The notes beneath the pieces were generated by a model. That model saw only the letters and a program-made list of their open reading frames with translations, did not search any database and was not told the origin of the DNA. The translations under genes and the position numbers were made by a program. A DNA stretch of 64,000 nucleotides from Zygaena filipendulae (Eukaryota > Arthropoda > Insecta > Lepidoptera > Zygaenidae), in assembly GCA_907165275.2 (NCBI GenBank), contig OU015668.1, positions 7,621,658 through 7,685,657 of the forward strand, read 5' to 3'. This document shows, piece after piece, positions 29,169-42,900 of this stretch. Numbering within the stretch: the stretch's first letter is position 1; every line of letters begins with the position of its first letter.

Positions 29169-29241
29169 TTTGGAGACCATCACCGCTACCGATAAAAATA
29201 AAACATTCTTATTATACCTAATTATGTACTTATTTTTACAA

Positions 29242-30972
29242 TTACATATCAGCTGCATTGGCAGTAGAGTTGTATTCTGTGTCATCCAGAAGATAACTCT
29301 CACATTGGTTGCGAGAGTTGAATTCATCTAGATAATCTTGACTGAGATACTTGTTAATGATAGCCGAGCACCGCATATCCTCAGTTGCATACGGCAGGGC
29401 TGCACTCAGCTCATGAAGATCGAGCGGTTCATTGGATGGTAATGACTGTGAATCTGTCTGAAAATCCGAGGAAACCGGAAGCACTGCTTTCAAGACTACA
29501 ATTTTCGACCGGAAAGGACCAAATTTCTTTCGGTGATTTTTATTCAACAATTGAATTTTAAAATACGCAGATTCGATGACAGCACGCATGTATTGCCCAG
29601 TGTTCTTCATTTTACCACACAAGGCTTTTAAACATGTATTTAATTTGTCGTCCCAAGTTCTCGCTTTCAGCAGATCTGCTCCCATCGTTTCAGATTTATT
29701 TCCAACGATTAGTTGGTAGACGTGTTCTAATAAGGAATTCTGTAACTTTTCTGATCCCAAATCACCGAGATGAGACGTTACAGACGAGTGAATATCTTCA
29801 GGGGTGCCACCTACACAGTAGACAGTGCCAGTTTTACCTGAAACCAAAATACATAATATTTGATACCACAGGGAGCCTAGTTAAGTCCGAATTTGTGTTT
29901 TGTTTATCAACCCTTATAATTTTTTTGGATTTGTTTACACTTGTGCCTATCAAGTTCGATCTTTTTGAGATTTTCTTATATCAGTCTATTAGGTATTATT
30001 TAAAAAAAAATACCATAACTCTCCAGTACAGCACACATCTCTAATGCCAAAAGCACTCCAAACTCGTAACCCAACAAGTAGAAATTATTCTTTGTCTTCA
30101 ATTTTTTCATCATGACCTGGAAAAAAATACGAGCACTTTATTTATAGCAGTTGAACTGGATGACAGGAATTAGTAATGTAAATTCTAATAGAATTTCTGT
30201 CTTTCTGTATATGCGCATTTTTGAATTCGGTATTAATGCATAGAATCAATTAAAAAAAGCGTGAGTGTCGTGGAACATTTGGTTAGAACGAAGTTTTTTC
30301 CATATTAAACTTACTTACGGCCGCACTCAGAGTCGACTTTAATGATTACTTAGTTAAGTATAGATTTTTAAAACAAAACTGCCACAGTCAGATACGTTCA
30401 GTAAATTAATGTTAATTGGCATTTAATGAGGTGTAACTTAATTAGTTAGATGCCAATTAACATTAATTTAGTAAACTTGTCTGATTGCGGCAGTTTTGTT
30501 TTAAAAATCTATACTTAACTAAGTAATCATTAAAGTCGACTCTGAGTGCGGCGGTTAGTCCGTTATATCCGTGAGGTCCGTTAGGTAGGTAGTTATGCGT
30601 GAAAAGAGGCAAGAATACAAAAACTCATTTCGAAAAAAATTACAATTTTTTTTTTCAGTATGACGCCGTGACGGAAAATTGCTTTTTACTCTCATCTGTG
30701 CAATAAAGAACTTCGTTCTAATATGAACATTTCGGCCACGCCAGCGAGCGAAATTTTTCTCTGAATTCAATTTCGAAACCATAAGTTATATTTACGTTCA
30801 CGAGCCGCTGAGCCACCTCTCCCAAAGTTTCGTCCGGCCGGTTCACTTCGGGAAACAACATGATCGCTGGCAACTTCAACCGTTCGCAGAGCGCTTTGAA
30901 CCTATTACGATGCCCCTCCATGCCAGGCACTATGCACAGATAGGTATCACATGCGATGAATTCATCACCGCG
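29242..30972 (-). other. Gene A thioesterase domain, exons 37-39, nucleophile lost
   Basis: Exons: 30,972-30,796; 30,116-30,014; 29,837-29,242 (stop). Exon 37 carries 'YLCIVPGMEGHRNRFKALC', the start of the alpha/beta-hydrolase fold (family: LFLVHPIEG...). Exon 38 holds the nucleophile elbow, normally GYSYGA, as 'GYEFGVLLALEMC': Ser is Glu. The last exon keeps length but I cannot find the catalytic His context with confidence. Hydrolytic release of product should be impossible. Confidence 0.83.
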
Positions 30973-33900
30973 CTGTAATTAAAAACACACAATTGTCAGA
31001 GAGTCGAAAAACGGCCGCTGCTGGGAAAGGGGCCTATCCGTAATTAATGCATTTGCATCCTGGTTACACTAATTATTGGATGCTGCTTATAATGATCCCT
31101 TTGGAGGCTTGTCCATGCTTCGTCTATCTGCGCGTAGGTACTTGATATACTAAAATAATTCATAACACTGCCTATACCTACCTACTTCTTGTAATAATCA
31201 TAATATATTACGAGCTGTCACATTTCACATCTTCAAATGTCCGATAAGTTGTAGCGAGGCGGAACAGCAGTATGCCAATAGGTAGGTATGTGAACTCCTT
31301 TTTTATTGGGTTTTTGTTCTTAAAATAACTGCATTTACTTGTTCCGTTTTGATGTTGAGGAAAGATTTGATTTTTTGTTTGTTCGTTTGTTACAATTTAA
31401 CCCAAAAACACTGAACCGATTTCAAAAATTCGTTTAGCATTAGAATGCTACATTATCCCTGAGTATAACATAGGCTATATTGTTACCTGAAATACCCACA
31501 AAAACTCCAAAATTGCCGCGGATGAAACCGCGGGGTATAGCTAGTTTTAAATACAAAAATTGAAAATATTTATTATAATCGTTTGCTCCTTTATTCATTC
31601 CATGTATAACGACAAAAAACTCACTTAAAAATTATTACCCCAATTATTTTTACTCTAATCTCTAGTAATCCAGTACCTAATAATATTACTGTATATTAAA
31701 CAGTAACTATATTAAAAATAATAATAATAAAACCTAAATTTAAAATCAATAAATGAATAATAATAATGTTTTTATTTCAGGCATTAAAAAACCCAAAAAA
31801 AAGATGTAACATAATTCTTCTAATTTTACGTGTAAACAATTTATTGTTGACACCTAAAATTATATTAAAGGCAACTATGCGAAGACCGCCATTTACATCT
31901 GGGGGCACGGTAGTGACGAGCCAAGCGAAGCGGGAGCACTACCTATCTTTTCTCGAAGCGCTTCGTCATTTTTTGAACCTTTATGACTTGGGTTTGGATT
32001 ATACCAGATAAACTAAATTCTCGGGATATGTTGTCAATAACGAACTTATAAAGTTTTAATTGCATAGCTCTTATACTTTAGATTTATTGATATCTGAAAA
32101 AACCTGATTTCGTCATTGATGATCATCAAAATTCTTGGGGTATTTCCTAATATCCTAGAAAGCTGAAATTCGACATGTATCTAAGCTAGTGTTAGTACAC
32201 AAACAACAAAAAAAATATAAAACTTGTAACTTTTATCCCCCAACCCCTTATACTAGGAGATGGAAGTTGTATTCTCATACAACATTCCGCAATTTTGACT
32301 TACAAAAAGGAATGAAATCCCACCAAAAACATATTCATGTAAAATGAAGCCAAGACGAGTCTCTCTTTGATTAATTTATGCATTTTTTTTCTTGCTTTAT
32401 TGAATTAGGCCATATATCTTTAAAAAAGACTGAAAAAAATTCATGAAATACCCTATTACTTATATGACAATGCTATGTTATATTGATTTAATGTCTATTA
32501 ATTATTCTATGTAAAAAGGTGTAGATACTTGGTTGTTTTTTTGGTAATAAACAAATATATTGTTTTGCATACAAACAAAAAAAAACAAATAGAAAAGAAA
32601 GCAAGTTATAGTATGTCGTCCCAATTTTGAGCTTTGTAACAGTAACTTAGTAAAATATGTTTGAAATACTCTATTCATTTCATATTCAAACATCGAGTGA
32701 ATGTATCAACAAAATCCCATATTTTTATAAATTTTCGTCAAAAATATAATATTTTAATACACGTGTAACTTATTTAATTTATGTAGGTACGTACCCGTTT
32801 TGAACGATACAACAATGTCGGAACCTGAATCACATCGGCCGTGGCGTTCACTTCGTCTTTTTCAAACACAGAATTCGTTAAATATCCTTCAAAGCCTGAT
32901 GATTTCGTTTTTAGATTTACATCGTTATTTTTTTCGCATAGTTTTTTCAGCCTGAAATAAATATTGATTTTATATGTGCATATTGCTAAAAGCTTCCCGG
33001 TTGAGTAGCTAAAACACTATCCTATCTAGTTGGCATATTTTTTTTTTTTTTTTATTATTTTTTAGGTAAAATCACATTTTACCCACACTACAATTAAATT
33101 GTGACAAATTAATTCTCTTCATTAAAGACGCGACACTCTTCATAATCAGTCGCGTAGTTACACATCAAAACCTTTTCTAAATATGCAAAAAAGATTCAAA
33201 TCGTTAGAGCGGTTTCCGATATAAGATGATATACATATTATGTACACATAATATACGTACCAAAATTAATAGTATAAAGATATTAGATAAGATACATGCC
33301 AATAACTGGTGTAGATACAATATATTGCGTACAGAGGAAGAAAATTAAAGCAGACGTAAGTAAACAACAAAATAAATACTTATTAACGTTTTCACTTAAG
33401 CAAGTTAAGCAAGCAACTTACTTGACGATCGTCAGCTGTAGCAAGCATTCTTTAGGAAGACTCAATTTAAATTTTGAATTTAGAACCGAGTACAGTTCTT
33501 GTACATGCTCGTCACCAAGACCCAACATCTCGAGGGTAAAGTCCTCAGGAAAGTTATTGTTGATTTTCATCCCTGTATTAATTTTTTTTTTTCAAAAATG
33601 CAAGGAAATAAAAAAGGGCCTTTTACACAGTAAATTTAATTTATTAACAAAATAACAACGGACTCCACTTTACCGCCAATTTTTTTTTATATATTTATTT
33701 GTTTAGAATACCTAACCAAATCCCCCTGACCGCATCTTACATTGGCAAGGTTAAGGTTGGTACAAAATGCTTTCATAGAATTTATCGATTAGTATGAAAG
33801 TGCCGACTCTTAAAACGTAGTGATTATTTGCTCAGTGGGTTATTTATTACCTGAAATTTTTCCAATTTCTTCGATTAAATTGTATTCATCAGCATTCCTT

Positions 33901-36900
33901 TCAAATGTAGCCACCACAGTCTTTTGGCTGTATAAAGCCCTTTCAAGCAAAATGAAAGCATCATGTGATTTTAGGCATTGGTCAAATGATCTATTTTTCG
34001 ATCCTTCAAACTGAAAATATTTTTTAATATCTACAATGTACTAGGTATTCAGAATTTGACTATATTTATTACCTATAGCAAAATAATTAAATTCTATTTA
34101 GTAATATAATATACACAGTGCAACATACTTTAGCCAAGTCCTTTAAACATAACGAAAGTGCTGGTAGACCAGATTTAGCTCTTTCAAGACATATTTCACG
34201 TCCAATATTTGAACCTTCACTGATAATTACAAAGTTTCTGTCGAGAAACATACAGCAAGTTAAATAAGTGGTATTTTATTACAAAATAGTATATTTTATA
34301 AGAAAATGGAATCTTACTTCAAAGAATTAATTTTTTTTCTAGAAGTCGAATCCAAAAAGTCAACGGCTGAATTGAGTTTAGTTGTATATTCATCGTCATT
34401 TTTTTCAGTAGCTACAAAAAATATTGCACGCACCGGTCCCATATCATTGCTTTTATTCAGAAAAGAGTCAATTTTTTCTTTATCGTCTAAATTGCCATGA
34501 CTAATTTTTAATTGAGCACCATGTTGTTCCCATAATCTAAGGAAATGTTGAAGAAGGTTGATAAATGACAATTTTATTCATTTTTGTACACATTAGAATA
34601 AGACACAAAACAGAATAGGATGTACCTATTTGAGTAAAAAAAATTAATCATCAAAGTGAATGAACATTGAACAATCTAATAGAGATCAATGCTGTGGATT
34701 ACCTTTTCTTGAAATCTAAGTATCCTGATGTGCTGGGACACAACACATTCAGCTTCCGAACGCCGCTGTCGACAAGGTGGTCGGCAATTTGTAGACCAAA
34801 TCCTTCATCATCGCAAAGTATTGCGTAGCATTCTTCCGGTGAGCAAATTAATCTAAAGAGAATGAAAACAATGAAAGTAGGTATAAGTAAAAAATTTATA
34901 CTGAAATCAAAACGTAGGAGCTAAATAAAAATACTTCTTCATGTTTTAATTTTTACAACACACAGATTTCCTTGATGGTCCTACACAAAGTTAAGGTTAT
35001 AAGCAAACACCTACATGCTGCATATCAATAATCCTCATAAATTACAAATTGGCGTAATGAAACAATAAATAAATAAATAAATGACGCTATCAGACCTTTG
35101 CTGTGTGATTGGAGACTCATTAAGTCGAATCAATACTCGGCCGCGGTGTCTACTTGCGGCTAGGAGTCGAAAGGCTCGTGCTACGTCCTGGGGAGGGTAT
35201 GTAACCCTCGACAAAGGACGCACGTAACCATGAGATATCCCATGAGCTATCATGAGCTGGAGATCCTATAATAACCGATCAAATTGTGTGACTCGATGAA
35301 TTGAACGTAGTTTGAGTTGCGTTTTAGAAAATTTTTTTGTAAGTGCAAAAAACACGAGAGCAAGGTTGCGTGAAAAAAATATTATAATTATTACTCATAA
35401 TACCAGCTTTACCTTTAATTCGGATTCATTCGGTAAATTAAACAAACTAGAGAAATCAACCAGACTGTATGCACATTCGCCATCTAAGCACCCCATTTGG
35501 TAAGTGAATTTCTCTTGATTTTTTACTAGGGCTGTATCGAACACTATCCCTGCAAGACTGCCGCATTTAATTGAAATCTGCAATCAAATTCGAAAAAAAT
35601 AAAATTTGGTATAATTTTTTATAGATTATAATAATAGGCAATGACATTCTACACTTAAAATATCATTGATAATAGGTATAATAACGCTTACATTTCTAAG
35701 TTTTCCTCTGACACACGAGATAACGATATTACAGCCTTTTCCTTTGGTGGAAAACATAACCATGTCCCTAAAAGTGGCGTCACGTGAATTGCCTATGTAG
35801 TCATCTGGAAGAGAAATATTACACGTTTTTGTTTAATACTAGTATTATAGCCATTCTTATACTGTATTTATGAAAATACAGTAGTACACTTATATATGAA
35901 AATCAATAAAGTACATTGAAAAATAAATTACAATCACTAATTGTAATTGTGAAGAAGAAAAATGAAAAAGTGAAAAAACTTAAGTTATTTAATACTAGGT
36001 TTACCTTTTAGGTCGGGAAACAATTTTTTCAAAAAGCGTTTCTTACGGATGTCACTGACTGTTGTGAACACTTGGCAATCGTGAGCCAATGCAATGGATA
36101 TAACAGCTTGGCCCAAAGCGCCTGCACCACCATGGACCAGGATACTCATACCTTCGTAAAGTTTGCTTTTGATAGCCTAAAATATCGGAGAAAATATTTT
36201 TATTAAGATTAAGATTGTTTTTAGCAATATTTTAAAACTAACTTACCAGGCAATAAAAGGCAATGGCATATGGAAGAGGAACAGTAGCGGCTTCTTCGAG
36301 TGTCCAATGTGCTGGAACTGGCCACAGTAAATTTTTACTTGCAAGTAATTTTCTACGTGCCGCACCACCACTAACCAAACCCATGACACTCTCTCCACTA
36401 AAATATAAAAAAGACAAAAATAAAATTATTGTCTTCTATAACAAAGGTCATACACTGCAATAACATGAAAACAGTAGTTCACCTATCAGTGAGTCCACTG
36501 AAATCCATAGCATATCCTTTCGAAGTTGAGTCAACTGCTTCAGCTATAGCACGACTGGCATCGGTTGTATTCAGACCAATGTAGTGAACCTTAAAAAATA
36601 TATTTTAGATTACGAGCTAAAAAAAACAGTTCAGACTCAATCATTACAAATCATATTATACCAACTTAAGAAATAACTCGTTATCTTAAGAATACATACG
36701 GTAACAGGAATGCCAGGACCACTCGGCTCAGGCGCTTTCACCCAATGTAATGAATTGATATCTCTAATGTGAACACTTTGCAGAGCAAAACTGCTCTCCG
36801 TCTTATTACTATCTTCGTTTAACGGCGAGAAGAACTCTCCTCCCCATATTCCCTTAAAAGATATTATCGTGTTTTGAATTTACTAAATATTATGAAGACC

Positions 36901-39900
36901 ATGTCCTTTCCCAACTTTATCGTCTTTAAGTACTTACCTGATCCATCACATTGAACACTAATTTAAAATTAGGTAGTCGATCCAGATCTCCTTCTTTACA
37001 GCTGTCAAAATTTATCATTGCCACATAAATATCTTCTTTGTTAGCTCTGAATTCATTGACGAGATCTCTTAATCCAGGGATAGGAGGGTAAGATGAAATA
37101 ATAACTCGTTTGTGTCGAGATGTCGAATTTGAACGTAACGTGCGCAAGAGTTCTAAATCTTTAGGAGTTTTCACGGACACAACGTCAGTTATTGGATCAG
37201 TTTCTGGACGCCAAAGAGCCAGTTCTGCTTTGGATTTTCCATATCCAGCAGCAGAAACTAGGTTATATAACGATGTATAATTGTCTACTACCTCGACGCC
37301 AAAACTTATCAAGAAAATGTTTTGAGGCAAAGCCTGAAATAAGGCTTCCAACATCTGTAAAGAAACAAAATTTGAATCATGGTTTTATCCCTGCTTCAAA
37401 TAATTTCTACCAAAGATTTCATTAAAATAGCCGATGTACATCACTGTTACTACATGACGAGTGAAGACTTACATTTTTATCAGAAAGAAGATCATAAATA
37501 AATAATACATCCAACTTCTGCAAGTTTTTATTAGAATTTATGATTTCAGTCTTTCTTATACGCAAGACATTTACTTTTAATTTAGGTGGACTATTTAGTA
37601 AATGTTGAATTTCATCCAAGACAGACTCGTTATTATTAATGACTTCCACAACAGTGAGCTCTTTTTTGTTCAAATTTTCAGCCACAATTTGCAGAAACAT
37701 GTAAATAGTTGACAACATCTGAAAAAAAAAGAACTCTGTTAAAGTTCACCCAGTAAATTATAAAGATAGATTGATTTAAGTTTTTGATCTTATCTATATC
37801 GCATTTACACGAAATCTCAACATGTATACATACATCTTGGTTTTCATTGTGGAAAAATGGTCTAAATTCTAATGATTTTAATCCGAACGATTGCTTTGCA
37901 TGTATTGCTTTATCTTTAAACACAATATTTTGAATCAATAGACCTCCACATCTGTAATAAAAAGAACAAATTCACATTTTTTTCATTTTTATGAAAAGCA
38001 TTGCTATATTAATTCGCTGTTAAATAGGTACGTGCCTGGTCCTATTGTGGACTTCATACACCTGGGCGTTTATTACAGAAACGTTTTCTCTGTGAAGCAT
38101 AATATCCTGCAAATGTTTCTTCACATTTATGGTGATGCTTTTGATAAACATCGGCTGTGACACAGCTGCGTGACCATGTCTTAAAGCGTTTAGTTGAATA
38201 ACACTGTCAATGAGCGTCACCCAGTTTTTGTTCCATACTAACTGAGCTTTCGTCAATGACTGGTTAGTACCGATGATACTGCGAAAATCGCCTCTGCAAA
38301 GTATACGTATACATAATAAATAGTAAATAATTTGAAAAAAAAAAGTCAGGAAACAATTTTAAGTCTTCCATGATCTCACTTATATTCGTATCCCTTTTCG
38401 TAAAGCAATTTGTAAATGTCATTTCCATTTACATCCAACGAATAAACTTCGTCTATATTATCTGAATAGATATCGCATTCCATTTGTGATACACAACCAG
38501 TTGCCACTAGAATATTGTTGTGGGTTACCTAAATTGAAAAAAATATATATCAGAGTTGTATTATTTGCAAAAATATTTCAAAAAAAACAAAAAAATTATT
38601 TATGTATTACTTCAAATTGTCCAGAACCACTTTGAATTGTGACTTTAAGGTGAAGAGGACGTTGATAGAATAAACGTGGTTGTTCATACAAATGTACGTC
38701 TTGGAAGTCTATGGAAACCTCTTGTCGTTTTTTCCCCACATTCATTGCAATCGTGTCCCATACCAATACTAGAGCACCAGCGAAAGGGAACACCATAGAA
38801 CCTGAAAATACGGAATAGATATTGCAGTAAGAAATTATTTGTTTTATGAGGCTGATTATCCAAAACAAATAAACTTTATCGAAAACAAATAACTAATACT
38901 TAATAAAACATTTTACTTATTCAAACTTTGACGTTCACGCCTAAAATAATTATCAGTTGTACCTTGAAATTAAATGAAATAACTTTAATGTATGCCCACA
39001 AAATACAATATGCAACTTAATACAATTCGTAAATATAGGCTACAATTGGCGACCTTATCACTAAAAAGTGATCTCTACCAGGCTACCGAAGTTAGAGGAG
39101 AGAAATTTGACTTAAAACTAAGTTGGTGGCATAAACAAATACCTATATGTAGGGAATTATTAATACACTTTTAATATTATAATATTATATGTAATATATA
39201 TAAACGTACCTTCTATTATATGACCGGTCAAATACTCGTTTTCAGCGTCATATAAAGAAATTATCGGCTTGTAAATTGTAGCGTGTTTCCTGCTGGCGCT
39301 AGTGAAGTATTGTACGCCCCTGCAATACAAAGTATTATTGGTGAATGTAATAGAAAGATATTAAAATAAGTCCAATTTGCACAAGAAAAATTATAAATAT
39401 TAAATTTCGTTAGAGAATTGTAAGATAAAGATCCATATGATAGAATAAATAAAACATCTTTTTGATTTGGGTTTGGTAAGCGAGAGATATGGGATTATAT
39501 GGCTGTATTATCGATCGATCGATCGATCTGTCTAAAGTACAATACCCAACAAGGATTAAAACAATTTAATTTTGTAAAGCAGTAATTACATAGATTTAGA
39601 GTTGAGTAAAATCTACCGAATGAGACAATAATTGACTCTTTTTTTTTACTCTTGGTCGGAACCCACAGGAAACTTTGTTTTCGGATACAAAGAGCTCAAG
39701 AAAAAAAAAACTCTTGGGTATTCGAAATTATTCTATTCTTTTTCTCTGTTTCTTCATTTCTTCCTTTCTTACACTATTTTGTTAACAGTGGCATTTATAG
39801 GATGAAAAACATATTACATAGGACCGGGGTGAAGCCATTTGACCAAATGAGACAGTTGTCTAGTCGCAGTCGATACAGGAAATTCCACTTTTGGATACAA

Positions 39901-42900
39901 CGCTCCCACATCAATTTCATAGCCTTCCATGTAAATTCTGAAAAATAATGAAAAATACCATTTTTATGAATTAATCGTAGTGTTCCTACTTTTTCCTATC
40001 GGTAAGAGTCAAAAATAAATATAATATTCCTTAGGATCCTACCGTCGCGTATAACTTTATTGTATACCCACAAACATAAAGTATAGCTACTATAAGAACT
40101 TATGAAAATATGGGGCTACAATGGAAAGAAGATGGAAGAGAAAAAAGAAGTTTGTTGGTCCGCATCAAAAAAAAAAAAAAACAAAAATAAAATTAACAAA
40201 TATTGTGAAGGAGAAGGAAGGCTGTATGTACCATGTGGGGGCCAATCGGTTGCTGGCTCATCATAAATACTTCGTTATGTCTGTGGAGCAGATCACTGGT
40301 CTTCCGACAGGGTCGTAATAAAGTCACAAGTTGGTGAAATGGTCAAAATGTTTATTATGTGACTGGGCTAAGCACAGTAATTAGTTAGTTAGTACTTCGC
40401 AAAAATTTGTAACGTGGTGCTAACGCCCATGGAGGTACCTAGTACGTTCTTTTTTTCATCTAAATTCAAAATTTATTTTTCCTGAGCGTCGGCGTTATTG
40501 TTTTGTATATATTATTTAAACTTACTCTTAGATTCTGTACTGATTACACTAAATTATAAATTTATGAACCGTGTTTTCCTCACGACCCGTTTCAAATTCT
40601 ATAAGGCAGGTTTACAAAGACAGACATAGTAGGTAAGATTAGTGTTGAACAGTGAACCACGACAGATTCAAATGGTACCGATTTTAGATTTGCGAGCATC
40701 CATCATGCATCATGCATTTTCGGTTCCCGGCATTATATAAGTATCGAAAATTTGTTACAGTTACTGGCCCCGTATATAAATAAAAGCAGCAACTGACTGA
40801 CTGATCGATCAACGCACAACTGAAACTGCTGGGTCTAGAACCATGAAATTTTGCACAAATACACAGTGACATAGGTGTGCACTAAGAAATGATTTTTGAA
40901 AATGAAACCCTAGGTGGTCAAAGGGGTTGCAAAGTTGGTATGGAACCATTCCGCGGAAATGCCGAAATTATTGCGGGTGAAACTGCGCGGGTCAGCTATA
41001 CCTACATATTATCCTGTATATTATTAATATAAATGCGAATGTGATTATATATTTTTTTGTTTTTTTTTTGTTTGTAACGCTTTCACGCCTTAACTACCCA
41101 ACCAACCATGATGAAATTTTGCATACCTATTTTTAGGAGTACAGAAAAGAACATAGAGTGCTTTTTATTAACCTAGAATTCCTGATAAAACTCGGAAATG
41201 AACGCGGGTGAAACCGCGGGGATAAGCTGGTAATACAATAGACGTTTTTATGCCTCTTCGACTCGGTAACCCCAAACAAGGTTCTCCTTAGCCAAATTGA
41301 CAATCTATAATCATCAACGCATAGCGGATTCGTTATGTCACGTGGTCCATTCTTTGAATGGATCGGATTAGTCCAGTTTTGCGTAAGGGGGCAGATTAAA
41401 AAGACAGAAGACAAATAATTTATATTGGCTTGAACTTACTTGCCGAGTGCTTTAAGCAAGAAAACTGTGTTGTCTGCATGGTCGCGCCTCGTCAGGGGCA
41501 CGTACTGGCACGAGTCAGGCAGGGAGCGTTTGAGGATCGCCTGCAGCAGGCCGTGCGGCGCGACCTCCACCAGCACTGCGTTAGCTGGTACCAAGGTTGA
41601 CGTCTCTTCGAATAGTACGGGGCTCTAGCAGATATGAACGTTTCCGTAAGTTAAACTTGGAACATCAACTCCTCTGACGGAGATTCTCGTGTTATTAAAT
41701 ATTTATGACCACTTAACTGTAAAAGTTTTTGAAGTTGCTTTTCTTGTAAGAAAAAACTCACGACCCGTGGACCTACTGGCTATACCCACTGGGGTGATTA
41801 GTTATGATTAGTTTTCGCATATTTATTTAAACATTTCTGGTATAACGTGAAATTCAGAAAAAAAATTTAAACAGTTCTTTCGCAGTCATCAATTTCATGA
41901 GACTAATATGGTGATATTGTACCGATAACATTGTTGGTGTAGTGGTAAGTAAACCAAATGCTAAGTCAAGTGTCGCGGGTTCGATTCTTGTATCGGAGTC
42001 AGAAGTCATCATAAAATTAGTTTCTGATTTTCATCGTATAAAATAAATTAATAAAAAAAAATTAAAACTGACGAATTACATAACGTAATGAAAGTACATA
42101 AAAAAAATGAATGTCTTCAGAACTCTACAGTTACACGATTAAAGAGTCATAAAGTATGAATTAAAACTTACCAATAAATTGTTCGTGTGATATTCAGCCG
42201 AAGAATACTTGGCACTGGCCTCATCCCATCTATCCATCGGTACTGAAGTCGATAACCATTTCTCACTGCGAAGTTTAGGCTCCTTGATCACTTCTTTTAA
42301 ACACTTGAGTAATGCAGGGCCTATAACATTTTGAAACAACTTTTGAATTTAAGCTGACTCATCATAATTTTTTTATTATCCTGTAGTCAGACGATTTAAT
42401 TGATGACCTTGTACTGCAAATCACTTCTACAATGCCACATCTAGTCATAAACTGCCAATTTTACTGACTTACATACCAGCTTTAGCAATGTATCGCGAAT
42501 GATAAGCGATGTTGGAACAAGGAACTTCCTTGGCGAATATCCCTTCTTTGGTAAGTTGAGCGACAAATGTACGCATCACTTCCGCTGGACCAGAGATAGT
42601 GCTAGAATTGGGACCATTATGGCACGCTACTTCAATTTCTGGTGGACACATTTTGGAAATCTGTAAAAATACGCACATGTGTTTTTATTGCTATAAATAA
42701 TTCATATTACGTACCATGTAGTATCCAACTTAAGAGCACGAAAGATTATTGTGATTGTAAAGTCAGTATGTGTATATGTGAATTAGTCGGACTGAATTCA
42801 TAATTTAAATTTTTATGTTAAACTATTATAAGGAGTATTACAGGTCAATAAATTAAGTATATTATTATGCTCAACTAAAAAGTCACAAATCATAAATTCA

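Noticed and set aside
40121..40318. A 65-codon lysine-rich frame in intron 15 of gene A
   Set aside because: Low-complexity AAA-driven frame without known similarity, lying between repeats.
41935..42000. A glycine-like tRNA gene
   Set aside because: Boxes match, but the acceptor stem does not pair and an AT-rich tail follows, as in SINEs.
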